Positions 42,588-51,340 of a DNA stretch of 64,000 nt are shown one piece after another. The stretch is taken from positions 1 through 64,000 of the forward strand of contig NZ_JANUGQ010000032.1 of the NCBI RefSeq assembly GCF_024756275.1, written 5' to 3'. Under the pieces are notes generated by a model. That model was not told the DNA's origin. It searched no databases and saw only the letters and a program-made list of their open reading frames with translations. Every line of letters starts with the position of its first letter. Positions within the stretch are counted from its first letter, which is position 1. Position numbers and translations under genes: made by a program. Origin of the DNA: Streptomyces pyxinae. Lineage in GTDB: Bacteria; Actinomycetota; Actinomycetes; Streptomycetales; Streptomycetaceae.

Positions 42588-43064
42588 TCAGCCCAGGCAG
42601 AAGCTTTCACGGTGTTCCAGGAAGTGCTGGAGCCGGAGCCGTTGGGCGTGGTGCATCGGCAGCTGCTCGATCTCTTCCTGCGATACATAACCGAGTTCGG
42701 TGGACTCGTCGGAGATCTCCAGCTGGCCGCCGGTGATGCGGGCGGTGAAGCAAACGTTGAACCGGCGGCGGACCTCGCCGCCGGTGTAGGCGATGATGTG
42801 CTTCGGGTCGGTGTAGGTGCCGACCAGGCCAGTGATCGCTACGTCCAGGCCGGTCTCGTCCTTGACCTCGCGGACGGCCGTGCCAGGCAGGGAGTCGGCG
42901 AGGTCCACGCCTCCGCCGGGCAGCGCCCACAGGTCGTTGTCGCGGCGACGCTGGAGGAGGATGCGCCCGTGATCGTCGGTGACGACGGCGGAGGCGGCGG
43001 CGGCGACGACCATGCTGTTCGGCTTAGGCGCGTTCGGGTCGTCGTAGTACTCGGTGCGGGCCAC
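42588..43064 (-). CDS. Nudix hydrolase
   Basis: 158 residues from GTG 43064 with a GAGGAAGG site. Nudix box GGGVDLADSLPGTAVREVKDETGLD, of which the G-x5-E position is replaced (ADSLPG), while the REVKDETG metal part is intact. Strand AVVTDDHGRILLQRRRDND precedes it. Substrate unknown; an NTP or nucleotide-sugar pyrophosphatase role is possible. It sits inside the accessory region between the transporter and RHS genes. Confidence 0.85.
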   Translation of the reverse strand: MARTEYYDDPNAPKPNSMVVAAAASAVVTDDHGRILLQRRRDNDLWALPGGGVDLADSLPGTAVREVKDETGLDVAITGLVGTYTDPKHIIAYTGGEVRRRFNVCFTARITGGQLEISDESTELGYVSQEEIEQLPMHHAQRLRLQHFLEHRESFCLG

Positions 43065-43149
43065 GGTCAGCCTTCCTCTCGTACAGGGGTTGCCGTTGCC
43101 CACACGGCGTTGAAGCTCTCGGCGTGGGTGTGTCGAACATGCCGCTCTC

Positions 43150-43538
43150 AGCGCGAGCGCGAGGCCGCAGGCACCACGTGGCAGCACAACGGGCACGTGT
43201 TCACCACTCCCCAGGGCAGACCGATCGATCCGACCAACCTCACCCGCACCTTCACCACGCTCCTCCGCAAGGCCGGCCTCCGCCGCATCCGCTTCCACGA
43301 CCTCCGCCACTCCACCGCCACCCTGCTCCTGGAACAGGGTGGCGAACTCGTCGTGATCAAGGAACTCCTCGGCCACGTCCACATCGGCGTCACCGCCGGC
43401 GCCTACGCCCACGTCCGACTCCGCCTCCAGTGCGACGCCATCGACACCCTCAGCACCGCGCTCGGCAACCCGGAGATCACCGAGACGGCCAACGGCGACG
43501 GCGACGAACCGCCAGTCTGCGCCGCCCTCGTCCGTTGA
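43150..43538 (+). pseudogene. C-terminal remnant of a tyrosine recombinase (integrase)
   Basis: About 128 residues of an integrase catalytic domain: HDLRHSTATLLLEQG (second His-x-x-Arg), the LLGH box and a C-terminal YAHVRLRLQ that would carry the catalytic Tyr. The N-terminal SAM-like domain and the first catalytic Arg are missing; the frame upstream is antisense to the Nudix gene. It marks a former integrative element and ends 32 bp before a terminator. Confidence 0.8.
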
Positions 43539-43570
43539 CATTGCCGTCAACTACTGGCGTCACCCCACAC

Positions 43571-43605
43571 GGAAGCCCCACCAGGTAACGCCTGGTGGGG
43601 CTTCC
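43571..43605. terminator. Perfect hairpin after integrase remnant
   Basis: GGAAGCCCCACCAGG pairs with its exact complement around the loop TAACG (15-bp stem). Confidence 0.85.
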
Positions 43606-43700
43606 GTATTGCTGTCGCACATGGCAGATCTGGTGGCGTCGGAGTGAGATCAGCGACCTGCCCCGACAGGATCTCTTGGGATCTGCGGTCTCACCCTTGG

Positions 43701-44171
43701 CTACGGCAACAAGGCTTGTCGATCACTCAACCAGGCAGGTGCATCTTCTTCATCGGGGAAATTGCCATCCCTGTCAGGCCAAAGCAGCTGGAGTGCATCG
43801 AAGGATCTCTCGCCGTAGAACACCGAAGCCTGCACCAGGTTCGAGATCAGAACATCTTGCGAGATCGCCCGAAACTGAACATTGAATCCCTCAAGAATTT
43901 CGCCCGACGCGTCACCATCTCTATACGTTCCCCCGTCAGCCAGCATGGCTTGCACTGAGCTCAACACGCTTCCTGAAGTCTCCTCCGGAAGTCCAGCCAC
44001 AACGACTTCGGGGTGGCCGAAACTGGAGCCGAAGCCGATGCTGTACGCAAAGGGAGGCTGTTCCGCGTCAGAATCGAAGACCCAAATCCAGCTCCATCCT
44101 TGAGCTGTCACGTCACTATGGATCTTTCGCTGAATCGAGCTAAGGTGCATCCCGCCCTGTTCACTGTTCAC
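43701..44171 (-). CDS. DUF4262 protein, likely immunity to the RHS toxin
   Basis: 156 residues from GTG 44171 with a GAGAGGT site, 13 bp after the RHS stop. DUF4262 features: GWSWIWVFDSDAEQPPFAYSIGF and HPEVVVAGLPEE. Immediate position after the toxin-tip codons and the tight spacing imply an immunity protein; the family itself is uncharacterised. Base composition is AT-richer than neighbouring core genes, as is usual for exchangeable tip-immunity cassettes. Confidence 0.75.
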   Translation of the reverse strand: MNSEQGGMHLSSIQRKIHSDVTAQGWSWIWVFDSDAEQPPFAYSIGFGSSFGHPEVVVAGLPEETSGSVLSSVQAMLADGGTYRDGDASGEILEGFNVQFRAISQDVLISNLVQASVFYGERSFDALQLLWPDRDGNFPDEEDAPAWLSDRQALLP

Positions 44172-44184
44172 AGGGAATCACCTC

Positions 44185-47100
44185 TCAGTTATCCGACTTT
44201 TCCCTATTGCAGACCCGACACAAGACCTGACCGTTGGACGGGTCGCCCGATCCACCTCGCGACTTGGGCTGGATGTGATCGATCTGCCATTCATTTTCAG
44301 GGGGCGTCACTCCGCGCTGAGACTTTTTGGGGCGAACAACCTCCTTGCCGCATATCTCACAGGTCGGCACCCCGTACTTATCCTCATTTGCGTCAACAAC
44401 CTTACCCTTGCCAGCGGGCGTAAACGGCTTACCTGGCCTACTGCCAGGAGCGCCCCCGACAACGCAATTGCTGTTGTGAACGAGTACCGGCGTGGCCCCC
44501 GCCAGCACATAGTACGTGTGCAGGTCCGCGACGGTGAGGTTGTAAACCGTCGCCTGCTGCGCCCACCGTTCGATTGCGGTGATCTGAACGCGGGTGCCGG
44601 CACCGGTGAGGAGCCACTGCCGGACGTTCAGCTTTCCGGCGTCCACCCACTTCCGCAGGGCGGGGACCCAGAACGGATGCCCCTCCGTGGCGGTCACCGC
44701 GACGTGTTTGCCGCCGATCTCAAGGGTGACCTTCACCAAGTCCTTGCGGCCGACTCCCCTGATCTCGGCCTCGATCTCCTTGGGCGCCGTCTCCCCGGTC
44801 TCCGGATCAGTGGCCATGACCCGGTCCCCGACTCTGACGTCCTTGATCTCCTTGGCGGTCCCGTCTGCCATGAGGACCTTGGTCTCGGGGGTGAAACTGT
44901 TCCTGAAGCAGGTGCTGCCCATGCCACGGACGGAACCAATGTTCGCGCGCAACGCGTTGCCCACGGGCATGCGCACCACCGCACCCCGGTCCTCATAGCC
45001 CGCGTACTGGCTGATGCGCAGCCATTCCATGTCCCAGAGAATGTTCCGCATGCCATCGGGGCACTTGTCACCGCCGGGTCCCACACAGAGATTCAGCGCC
45101 GTGGCGATGAGATCGTCGGCGGTCACGTCGCCGTGGTCCGCCCGGATGGCACTGATCTCCTGGTTGTATCCGGAGCGCCAAGCTGCGTAGTCGACGGTCT
45201 TCGGGAAGTAGTAGGTGGCCGTCTCGGTGATGGCCTCCTCGACGATATTGACGGGATTGGTCGCGGCCTGAATGTCATTCGGCGAAGGAGCCTTGGGCTT
45301 CCTTCCCGTGTTCTTAGCGCCGGGGTTGTACTTGACGTAGTCGCTGTTCGGGGTGACCTCCCAGTCACCCGAGTTAGTGGGGTGGCAGCTGAATCCGCCT
45401 CGGCCGCAGTCGTCGGGGGCGAGGCCGGAGGGGTCGGAGAGGGTGACGGGGGTGTTGTTGGCGTAGGAGTAGCCGTTGAGGGACTGGTGCTGGTCGAGGG
45501 TGAGGAGGGGGTCGACGCTGAGGAACTGGCCGGTGGCGGGGTCGTATTCGCGGGCGCCGATGTGCGTGAGGCCGGTGGTGGTGTCGGCGGGGGCGCCGAG
45601 GAACGCCTTGTCGTCGGGCCAGGCGGTGGGCTTCGGGCCGCGGGGGGCGCCGAAGGGGGTGGTGTAGCGCTTGGTGACGGCGAGGGTGGCGGGGTCGATG
45701 GTGAGGCCGGCGGTGCCGTGGTGGTCGCCGGCCAGGAAGGTGAGGGTGCTGGTGGTGGAGCCGGCGGTGGCGGTGCGGACGGCGATGGTCCGGTCGCCGG
45801 CGGAGTAGTAGCGGCTGGCGCTCAGGGTTTTGGTGGCGCCCTTGACGGTGAGGCGGACCTCCATGCCGCCGAGGTAGAGGACGGTGTCGCCGTCACCGGA
45901 GGCGCGGCGGATGAGCAGCGCGCCGGAGGCGTCGTAGAGGTAACCGGTGCTTGCGGTGGCCTCGGTGGTGGTAGCGAGCTTGCCCTCGGCGTTCCAGGTC
46001 AGCGTCTGCTGGGCCTTGCCACCGGGGCGGTTGGTGGTGTTGCCGGCCCGGTCGTACGTGTAAGTGGCCGGCCGGGCGCCCGTGGTGGCGGTGAGGGCGT
46101 GCGGCTGGGCGGCCGGGGCGGGGGTGCCGTAGGTGTAGGCGGTCTTCCTGTCGCCGGCCGGGGTGTGCTCGGTCTCCGAGGTGCGCTGGCCGGCCGTGTT
46201 GTAGGTGTAGCCGGTCCAGTAGGGCGCCGCGCCGTCGAGAGCGGTGAGCGCGGGGGCGGCGGCGCAGTCGGCGGTCCTGGGCGTCCACGCCTCGGTGAGG
46301 CGGCGGTGGCCGTCGTACCGGAAGCACTGGTGGTCGGCCTTGGCCGTGCCGCCCCGGGTGGTGGGGTCGGAGATCGAGGTGACGTTGCCGGCGTCGTCCT
46401 GGCGGAAGCGCAGGTCCTGGGTCTTGTAGGCGTGGACGTCGTCGGTGACCGAGGCACCGGTCAGCCGCCGGGTGCCGGGCTCGTACTCGTAGGTCAGGTA
46501 GGACTTCTTGGCCGTGCTCGCCGACGAGGTGCTCAGGGCGAGCTGCCGCAGGTCACCGAGCGGGCTGTAGACGGCCCCGGAGAAGTAGCCGGTCTTGCCC
46601 GCGGCACTGAGCGGCTGGCCCAGCGGGGTGTACTCGTAGGAGACGATCTCGGAGGGGAGACCGCCGGCCGCGGGCTGTCCGGCCTGGAGCACGTTGCCGT
46701 CGGGGGTGTAGTGCACCGAACTGGACAGGGTCTTCGGGACGCCTGCGGCAACCAGAGGGTCGGTGTCGGGAAGGATCAACTGGCTGCCGGTGGCCCGGTA
46801 GAGGGCGTCGTAGCTGGTGACCTTCTGGGTGTAGGCCCGGCTGGTGGGCTGGTTGACACCGTTCTCGTAGCGGACGGAGGCGTCCGGCAGGCCCTTGGCG
46901 AGCGTGTCGAAGGTCCAGGCGGCGAGCTTGGCCGCGTCCGTCTTGGCGGCGCCGTCCCAGAGGCCGGTCCGCCGGCCCAGGAGGTCGTACTCGGTGGTCA
47001 GGGTGCGGCCCCGGCCGTCGGTGGCGGTGACGGCCCGGTCGAACTCGTCGTATCCGGTGCGGGAGGCACCCTTGTCCGGGTCCTGGCTGGTCACCTGGCG

Positions 47101-50100
47101 GCCGAACAGGTCATAGGTGTACGCCCAGGCGGCGCCGTCCGGGCCGGTGACGGCGCGCTGCTGTCCGGCCGGGGTGTAGGTGTAGGCGGTACGGGTGAAG
47201 TCGTCGCCGGCGGGCTGCGGTCCGCCGTACTCGCGGCGCTCGGTGGTGCGGCCCAGGGCGTCGGTGACGACGGCGGTGGCCTGTCCGCCGGGCGGTGCGG
47301 TGGCGGTGACGGTGTCGCCGGTATAGGTGGTGCGGGTGGACCAGCGGGCGGTGCCGTAGGTCTTGGTCACCGCGCTCACCGCGCGGCCGGCGCCGTCGTA
47401 GGCGGTGTCGGTCTGGACGGGGGCCTGGCCGCCGTCGGTGGCCACCAGGGTGCCGGAGGGGGCGTTCTTCTCGTCCCAGATGTCAGTGTTGGTGGTGGTG
47501 GCGAGGCCGCGCTCGTCGTAGAGGGTCTCGGCGATGACGCGTCCGCCGGCGGTGGTCGGCGCCTGGACCTGGCGGGTGCGGAGGAGACCGTCGTAGATCT
47601 CGAAGGTGGTGTTGTACTCACCGGCGTTGGTGGCCGTCAGGGTGCCGGTGGAGACCCAGGATGGCGCGGTGGCGGAGATGCCGTACGCGTAGACGTAGTT
47701 GGGCTTCTTGCCGATGGAGGTGGGCTGGTTGGGCAGCCACACCTTGGTGATCCGGCCGAGGGCGTCGTACTCGGTCTCGGTGATCTTCTTGTTGGGGTCG
47801 GTGGTCTTCGTGGCCGCCCCGGTGGCGAAGTCCAGTTGGGTGGCGGTCGCGTAACCCTTGGCGTCGGTGGTGGTGGTCGCGGTGAGCGGTCCGCCGACCG
47901 CCGGGGTGTAGGCGGTCGTGGCCGTGGTGGTGTCGTTGGTGTCCTTGATGACCAGCGGACGGCCCAGGGCGTCGTAGCCGGTGGTGGTGAGCCGCTGCCA
48001 CTGGGGCCGGCCGTCGATGCCGTACCCCTTGGCCCGTCCGGTCCAGCGCGGTTCGCCGAGGGTCGGTGTCTGGGTGTCGCTCCAGCTGGTGGAGTCGTAG
48101 GCGACGGCGGTGTCGGAGATGACGTCGCCGGGCCGGGAGGCGTCGGCGGGCAGGTCGAGCGCGCCGTCCGCGCCGCAGACTCCGGCGGTCGTACGGGCGC
48201 GGGAGACCAGGTTGTTGAGGCCCTTGGCGTCGTTGCGGGCGTACCAGGTGCGGACGCAGGTCTCGTCCCCGGTGCGGTCGTCGTCGCCCTTGTCGGTCAC
48301 CTGGTACGCCATCCCGTAGGCGTCGTACGCGGTCTCGACGGTGCGGACGCGGTCGCGGGCGGGGCCGTTGGTGAGGGCGGTACGGGCGTGGCTCGCGCCG
48401 GTGCGGACGTAGTACGCCTCGGCGTCGGCGTAGGACTTGTGCTGGGTGGCGGTGCGCTTGGACCAGGGGTCGTTGACGGTGCCGGAGACCTCCTGGTCGC
48501 CGTTGTAGGTGACGGTCTCCCGGGTGAAGCCCGCGTACTGCTCGGTGTCGGTGAGCGGGCCGGCCTTGACGCCGGTGACGGTGACGGTCTTCCGCTTGTC
48601 GGGGTCGGGCGACTTGCCGTCCGGGCCGAGGACCCGGTCACCGTTCATGCCGCGCAGATGGACGGTGACGGTGCGGGACTGGGTACGTCCGGCGAGGCCG
48701 GTGGTGTGGGTCACCCGCTCGAAGCCGCGCCAGACGGACCAGGTGCGGTCCTTCTCCTTGGTCAGCGGGTCGTCGTTGTAGTGCCAGGCGCCGCCGCCCG
48801 CGTAGCTGTAGGTGTCCTCGACCGGGAGCGCGGCGCCGGAACGGTCGCTGGTGGTGACGCTGGTGACCGGGTACTTGTGGAACCAGTCGAGCTTCTTCTC
48901 CTTGCCCCCGTTGGGCGCCCAGTTGACCGGGTAACAGAGACCGGTGTTGGCGTCCGGCTTCGGCCTGGGCCGGCCCGCGAGGCAGTCGGCGGCCCGGTAG
49001 TCGACCACGGTCACCGCACCCGTCTCGGAGGTGATCGTGTACAGCCGGGGCCGGTTGAGCGGCAGGATGTCGTCGCTGTTGCCGTCCACCCGGTTCGGCC
49101 GCCACTGGTGGGTGAAGGTGACCGGCGGCAGGGTGACGGCGGTGCCGCGCCGGCCGGTGTGGCGGATCTCGTCCAGCCAGAGGGACTGGTCGGTGGCGTC
49201 TCCGGTGTCGCCCGGGTCGAGATACTTCTGCTTCAACGCCCAGGAGTCCACGGGCACATAGGCCGGGGTAGTGGCGGAGGAGTCCCACGCCTCGGTGGTG
49301 ATCCCGGTCATCCGCTTGCGGGTGTAGAAGCTGGGCCCGACATTGCCGGTGCACTTGACGTCCGCCTTGCACTCGGCGTCGAAGGGCACGTCGGGCCAGT
49401 TGTCGCGGGTGTCCTCGGTGAGCGAGTCACAGCCGGTGCCGGTCTTCTCACACCGTTCGGCGTACGCGAAGAGCACCCGGTCGGAGGCGGCCGGCGCGGC
49501 GAACAGGCTGTCCTTGCGCTGCCCGTAGCGGATCTCCTTGAGGATGCCGCCCCGGGTGTAGGGGGTGCCGGTGTCGTCGTCCCCGAGCAGGTCGTAGTGG
49601 TTCTGCTCGGCGGCGTACCAGTAGGACATGGCGTTGCCGTGGGTGTCCTCGACGTAGTCGAGGTTCCAGCGCCAGGCCTGCTTCTCCCAGCGGTCTTTGA
49701 AAGCAGCCCCCTTGTCGTAGCCGGGCTCGTCCTTGTCGTCGCCGAAGACGGGGACGGTCCACACCGACTGGGTGGCCTGGGTGGTGGCGCCGGGGAGCTT
49801 GTTGAGGCCGAAGTGGTAGACGGTGCCGTTGCCGGTGGTGACGGTCCAGTACTCGCGGTCCTCGTCACCGTTGTCGGCGCCGTCCGTGCCCTGGTGGTGG
49901 ACGACCGTGGAGGCGTCGTCGTTCTTCAGCCGCCACTGGCCGCTGGTGTCGTCCTTGACCAGCTCGGAGGCGCGGCCGTTGAGGACGAGGGAGGCGTTCT
50001 CGTACTTCCAGCACAGGTCGTGCTTGTCGTCCTGGCCGTCGTCGTCGCAGGAGCCGTAGCTGCGCTCGATGAAGGAGGAGGTGAGATCGAAGCCCTCACC

Positions 50101-51198
50101 GACCACCGAGCCCTGGTTGTTGGTGGTCGCGGTGCGGCCGTCCACGCTGCCGGAGTCGTACGAGATGCTCAGGTCGGGGGCCGGCCCGGCGGCGGCCGGC
50201 GGCACCCGGAGCGGGTAGGACCAGGTGAAGGTCCCGGAGGAGCCGCCCGCCTCCCAGGTGGCCGAGGCGGACAGCGGGCTGGCCTTGTGGTCCCCGCCCC
50301 CGGAGGAACCCTCGGCGGCGACCGCGAGCACCATGGCCCGGCCGGCGGCGGGAGCCCTTCCGGTGACAGCCTTGCCGACGGTGGCCTTTCCGGCGGCGGT
50401 CTTCCCGGTGGCAGTGGCCTTCTCAGCGAAGGACGCCTTCCGGGCGGCCGGGGCCGGGGTGGCGGCCGGAGCGGCCGGGAAGGTCAGCGGGGTGTCGAGC
50501 CGTTCGTCGCGGCGGTGGTTGACCGACGCCAGGGGGGTACGGGTACGGCAGGCGGGCTTCGCCGGATCGGTGAGCGCGCAGTCCGGCAGCCGCACCAGCC
50601 GCAGCCGGCCGGCCCAGTCGCCGCCGTACGCCCCGGCGAACCCGGTGTAGTCGACGCCCAGCCGGGCGCCGCCGCCCGAGGCGGGGCCGGTCACTGTGAG
50701 CACCACGCCCCTGATCCCGAGCGCGGCGGCGCGGTGCTGGTCCAGGACGGTCGCCCGCACGGTGCCGGCGGCGGCACCGGCCCGGGAGCCGGACGGGGCG
50801 AGGGTGACCGGGAGGCCACCGGGTGCGGCTCCGGCGGTTCCGGTACGGGGCAGGGCCAGCGTGGCGCTGCCCGGCCCGGGCCAGGTCACCCGCCGGTCCT
50901 GGTCCTGGGCCGCCCGCTCGGCGTCGGCCCGCCCGGCCGCCTCACCCCGGCGCAGCGCCTCGGCGGCCCGCCGGTCCAGCTCTCCCCGGAACGGCGTCAC
51001 GTCGGCCGCGCGGGGAGCGTCGAGCTCCGGCCGGCCGAGCGGCTCCGCCGCGGCGGCGAACGCGACCGGGGTCAGCAGACCGGGCAGCAGGGCGCAGCCG
51101 AGCACGGCGGCGAGATGGCGGCGCAGCGCGCGGCGACGTGGCGCGGCGTGTCCGCCGCGGCCCCGGGAGCGGTCACCGGGGAGACTGAACGGGTTCAT
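44185..51198 (-). CDS. RHS-repeat polymorphic toxin with Hint domain and HNH nuclease tip
   Basis: 2337 residues. A signal peptide (RHLAAVLGCALLPGLLTPVAFA, residues ~28-50) is followed by an N-terminal beta region and YD/RHS repeats across about residues 700-1850. The RHS core end is YDPATGQFLSVDPLLT near 1893. A Hint module spans about 2095-2240, starting NSFTPETKVLMADG and ending HTYYVLAGATPVLVHN. The tip is an HNH nuclease: CEIC, then WQIDHIQPKSRGG and CRVCNREKSDN. RHS forms a cocoon around the toxin, Hint releases it, and HNH cuts nucleic acid in rival cells. It follows a LamG secreted gene and precedes the likely immunity gene. Confidence 0.95.
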   Translation of the reverse strand: MNPFSLPGDRSRGRGGHAAPRRRALRRHLAAVLGCALLPGLLTPVAFAAAAEPLGRPELDAPRAADVTPFRGELDRRAAEALRRGEAAGRADAERAAQDQDRRVTWPGPGSATLALPRTGTAGAAPGGLPVTLAPSGSRAGAAAGTVRATVLDQHRAAALGIRGVVLTVTGPASGGGARLGVDYTGFAGAYGGDWAGRLRLVRLPDCALTDPAKPACRTRTPLASVNHRRDERLDTPLTFPAAPAATPAPAARKASFAEKATATGKTAAGKATVGKAVTGRAPAAGRAMVLAVAAEGSSGGGDHKASPLSASATWEAGGSSGTFTWSYPLRVPPAAAGPAPDLSISYDSGSVDGRTATTNNQGSVVGEGFDLTSSFIERSYGSCDDDGQDDKHDLCWKYENASLVLNGRASELVKDDTSGQWRLKNDDASTVVHHQGTDGADNGDEDREYWTVTTGNGTVYHFGLNKLPGATTQATQSVWTVPVFGDDKDEPGYDKGAAFKDRWEKQAWRWNLDYVEDTHGNAMSYWYAAEQNHYDLLGDDDTGTPYTRGGILKEIRYGQRKDSLFAAPAASDRVLFAYAERCEKTGTGCDSLTEDTRDNWPDVPFDAECKADVKCTGNVGPSFYTRKRMTGITTEAWDSSATTPAYVPVDSWALKQKYLDPGDTGDATDQSLWLDEIRHTGRRGTAVTLPPVTFTHQWRPNRVDGNSDDILPLNRPRLYTITSETGAVTVVDYRAADCLAGRPRPKPDANTGLCYPVNWAPNGGKEKKLDWFHKYPVTSVTTSDRSGAALPVEDTYSYAGGGAWHYNDDPLTKEKDRTWSVWRGFERVTHTTGLAGRTQSRTVTVHLRGMNGDRVLGPDGKSPDPDKRKTVTVTGVKAGPLTDTEQYAGFTRETVTYNGDQEVSGTVNDPWSKRTATQHKSYADAEAYYVRTGASHARTALTNGPARDRVRTVETAYDAYGMAYQVTDKGDDDRTGDETCVRTWYARNDAKGLNNLVSRARTTAGVCGADGALDLPADASRPGDVISDTAVAYDSTSWSDTQTPTLGEPRWTGRAKGYGIDGRPQWQRLTTTGYDALGRPLVIKDTNDTTTATTAYTPAVGGPLTATTTTDAKGYATATQLDFATGAATKTTDPNKKITETEYDALGRITKVWLPNQPTSIGKKPNYVYAYGISATAPSWVSTGTLTATNAGEYNTTFEIYDGLLRTRQVQAPTTAGGRVIAETLYDERGLATTTNTDIWDEKNAPSGTLVATDGGQAPVQTDTAYDGAGRAVSAVTKTYGTARWSTRTTYTGDTVTATAPPGGQATAVVTDALGRTTERREYGGPQPAGDDFTRTAYTYTPAGQQRAVTGPDGAAWAYTYDLFGRQVTSQDPDKGASRTGYDEFDRAVTATDGRGRTLTTEYDLLGRRTGLWDGAAKTDAAKLAAWTFDTLAKGLPDASVRYENGVNQPTSRAYTQKVTSYDALYRATGSQLILPDTDPLVAAGVPKTLSSSVHYTPDGNVLQAGQPAAGGLPSEIVSYEYTPLGQPLSAAGKTGYFSGAVYSPLGDLRQLALSTSSASTAKKSYLTYEYEPGTRRLTGASVTDDVHAYKTQDLRFRQDDAGNVTSISDPTTRGGTAKADHQCFRYDGHRRLTEAWTPRTADCAAAPALTALDGAAPYWTGYTYNTAGQRTSETEHTPAGDRKTAYTYGTPAPAAQPHALTATTGARPATYTYDRAGNTTNRPGGKAQQTLTWNAEGKLATTTEATASTGYLYDASGALLIRRASGDGDTVLYLGGMEVRLTVKGATKTLSASRYYSAGDRTIAVRTATAGSTTSTLTFLAGDHHGTAGLTIDPATLAVTKRYTTPFGAPRGPKPTAWPDDKAFLGAPADTTTGLTHIGAREYDPATGQFLSVDPLLTLDQHQSLNGYSYANNTPVTLSDPSGLAPDDCGRGGFSCHPTNSGDWEVTPNSDYVKYNPGAKNTGRKPKAPSPNDIQAATNPVNIVEEAITETATYYFPKTVDYAAWRSGYNQEISAIRADHGDVTADDLIATALNLCVGPGGDKCPDGMRNILWDMEWLRISQYAGYEDRGAVVRMPVGNALRANIGSVRGMGSTCFRNSFTPETKVLMADGTAKEIKDVRVGDRVMATDPETGETAPKEIEAEIRGVGRKDLVKVTLEIGGKHVAVTATEGHPFWVPALRKWVDAGKLNVRQWLLTGAGTRVQITAIERWAQQATVYNLTVADLHTYYVLAGATPVLVHNSNCVVGGAPGSRPGKPFTPAGKGKVVDANEDKYGVPTCEICGKEVVRPKKSQRGVTPPENEWQIDHIQPKSRGGSGDPSNGQVLCRVCNREKSDN

Positions 51199-51340
51199 GG
51201 GTTCCGTTTCCTGTGACGTCCTCCGGCCGCGTGCGGCGGCGGAGGGAGGAGTGCGGGCGGCGTGTGGTACGGGCCGGACACCGGGGGCCGGTGTCCCCGG
51301 GAGCCCCCGGTTGCCCTGAGGTGCCGGAACATCGGCCCGG

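Noticed and set aside
44275..51216. A 2313-codon plus-strand open frame antisense to the RHS gene
   Set aside because: It mirrors the RHS gene in the complementary frame, is Val/Gly/Ala-rich with no domain, and comes from GC-biased codon use. The minus-strand frame has complete RHS, Hint and HNH motifs.
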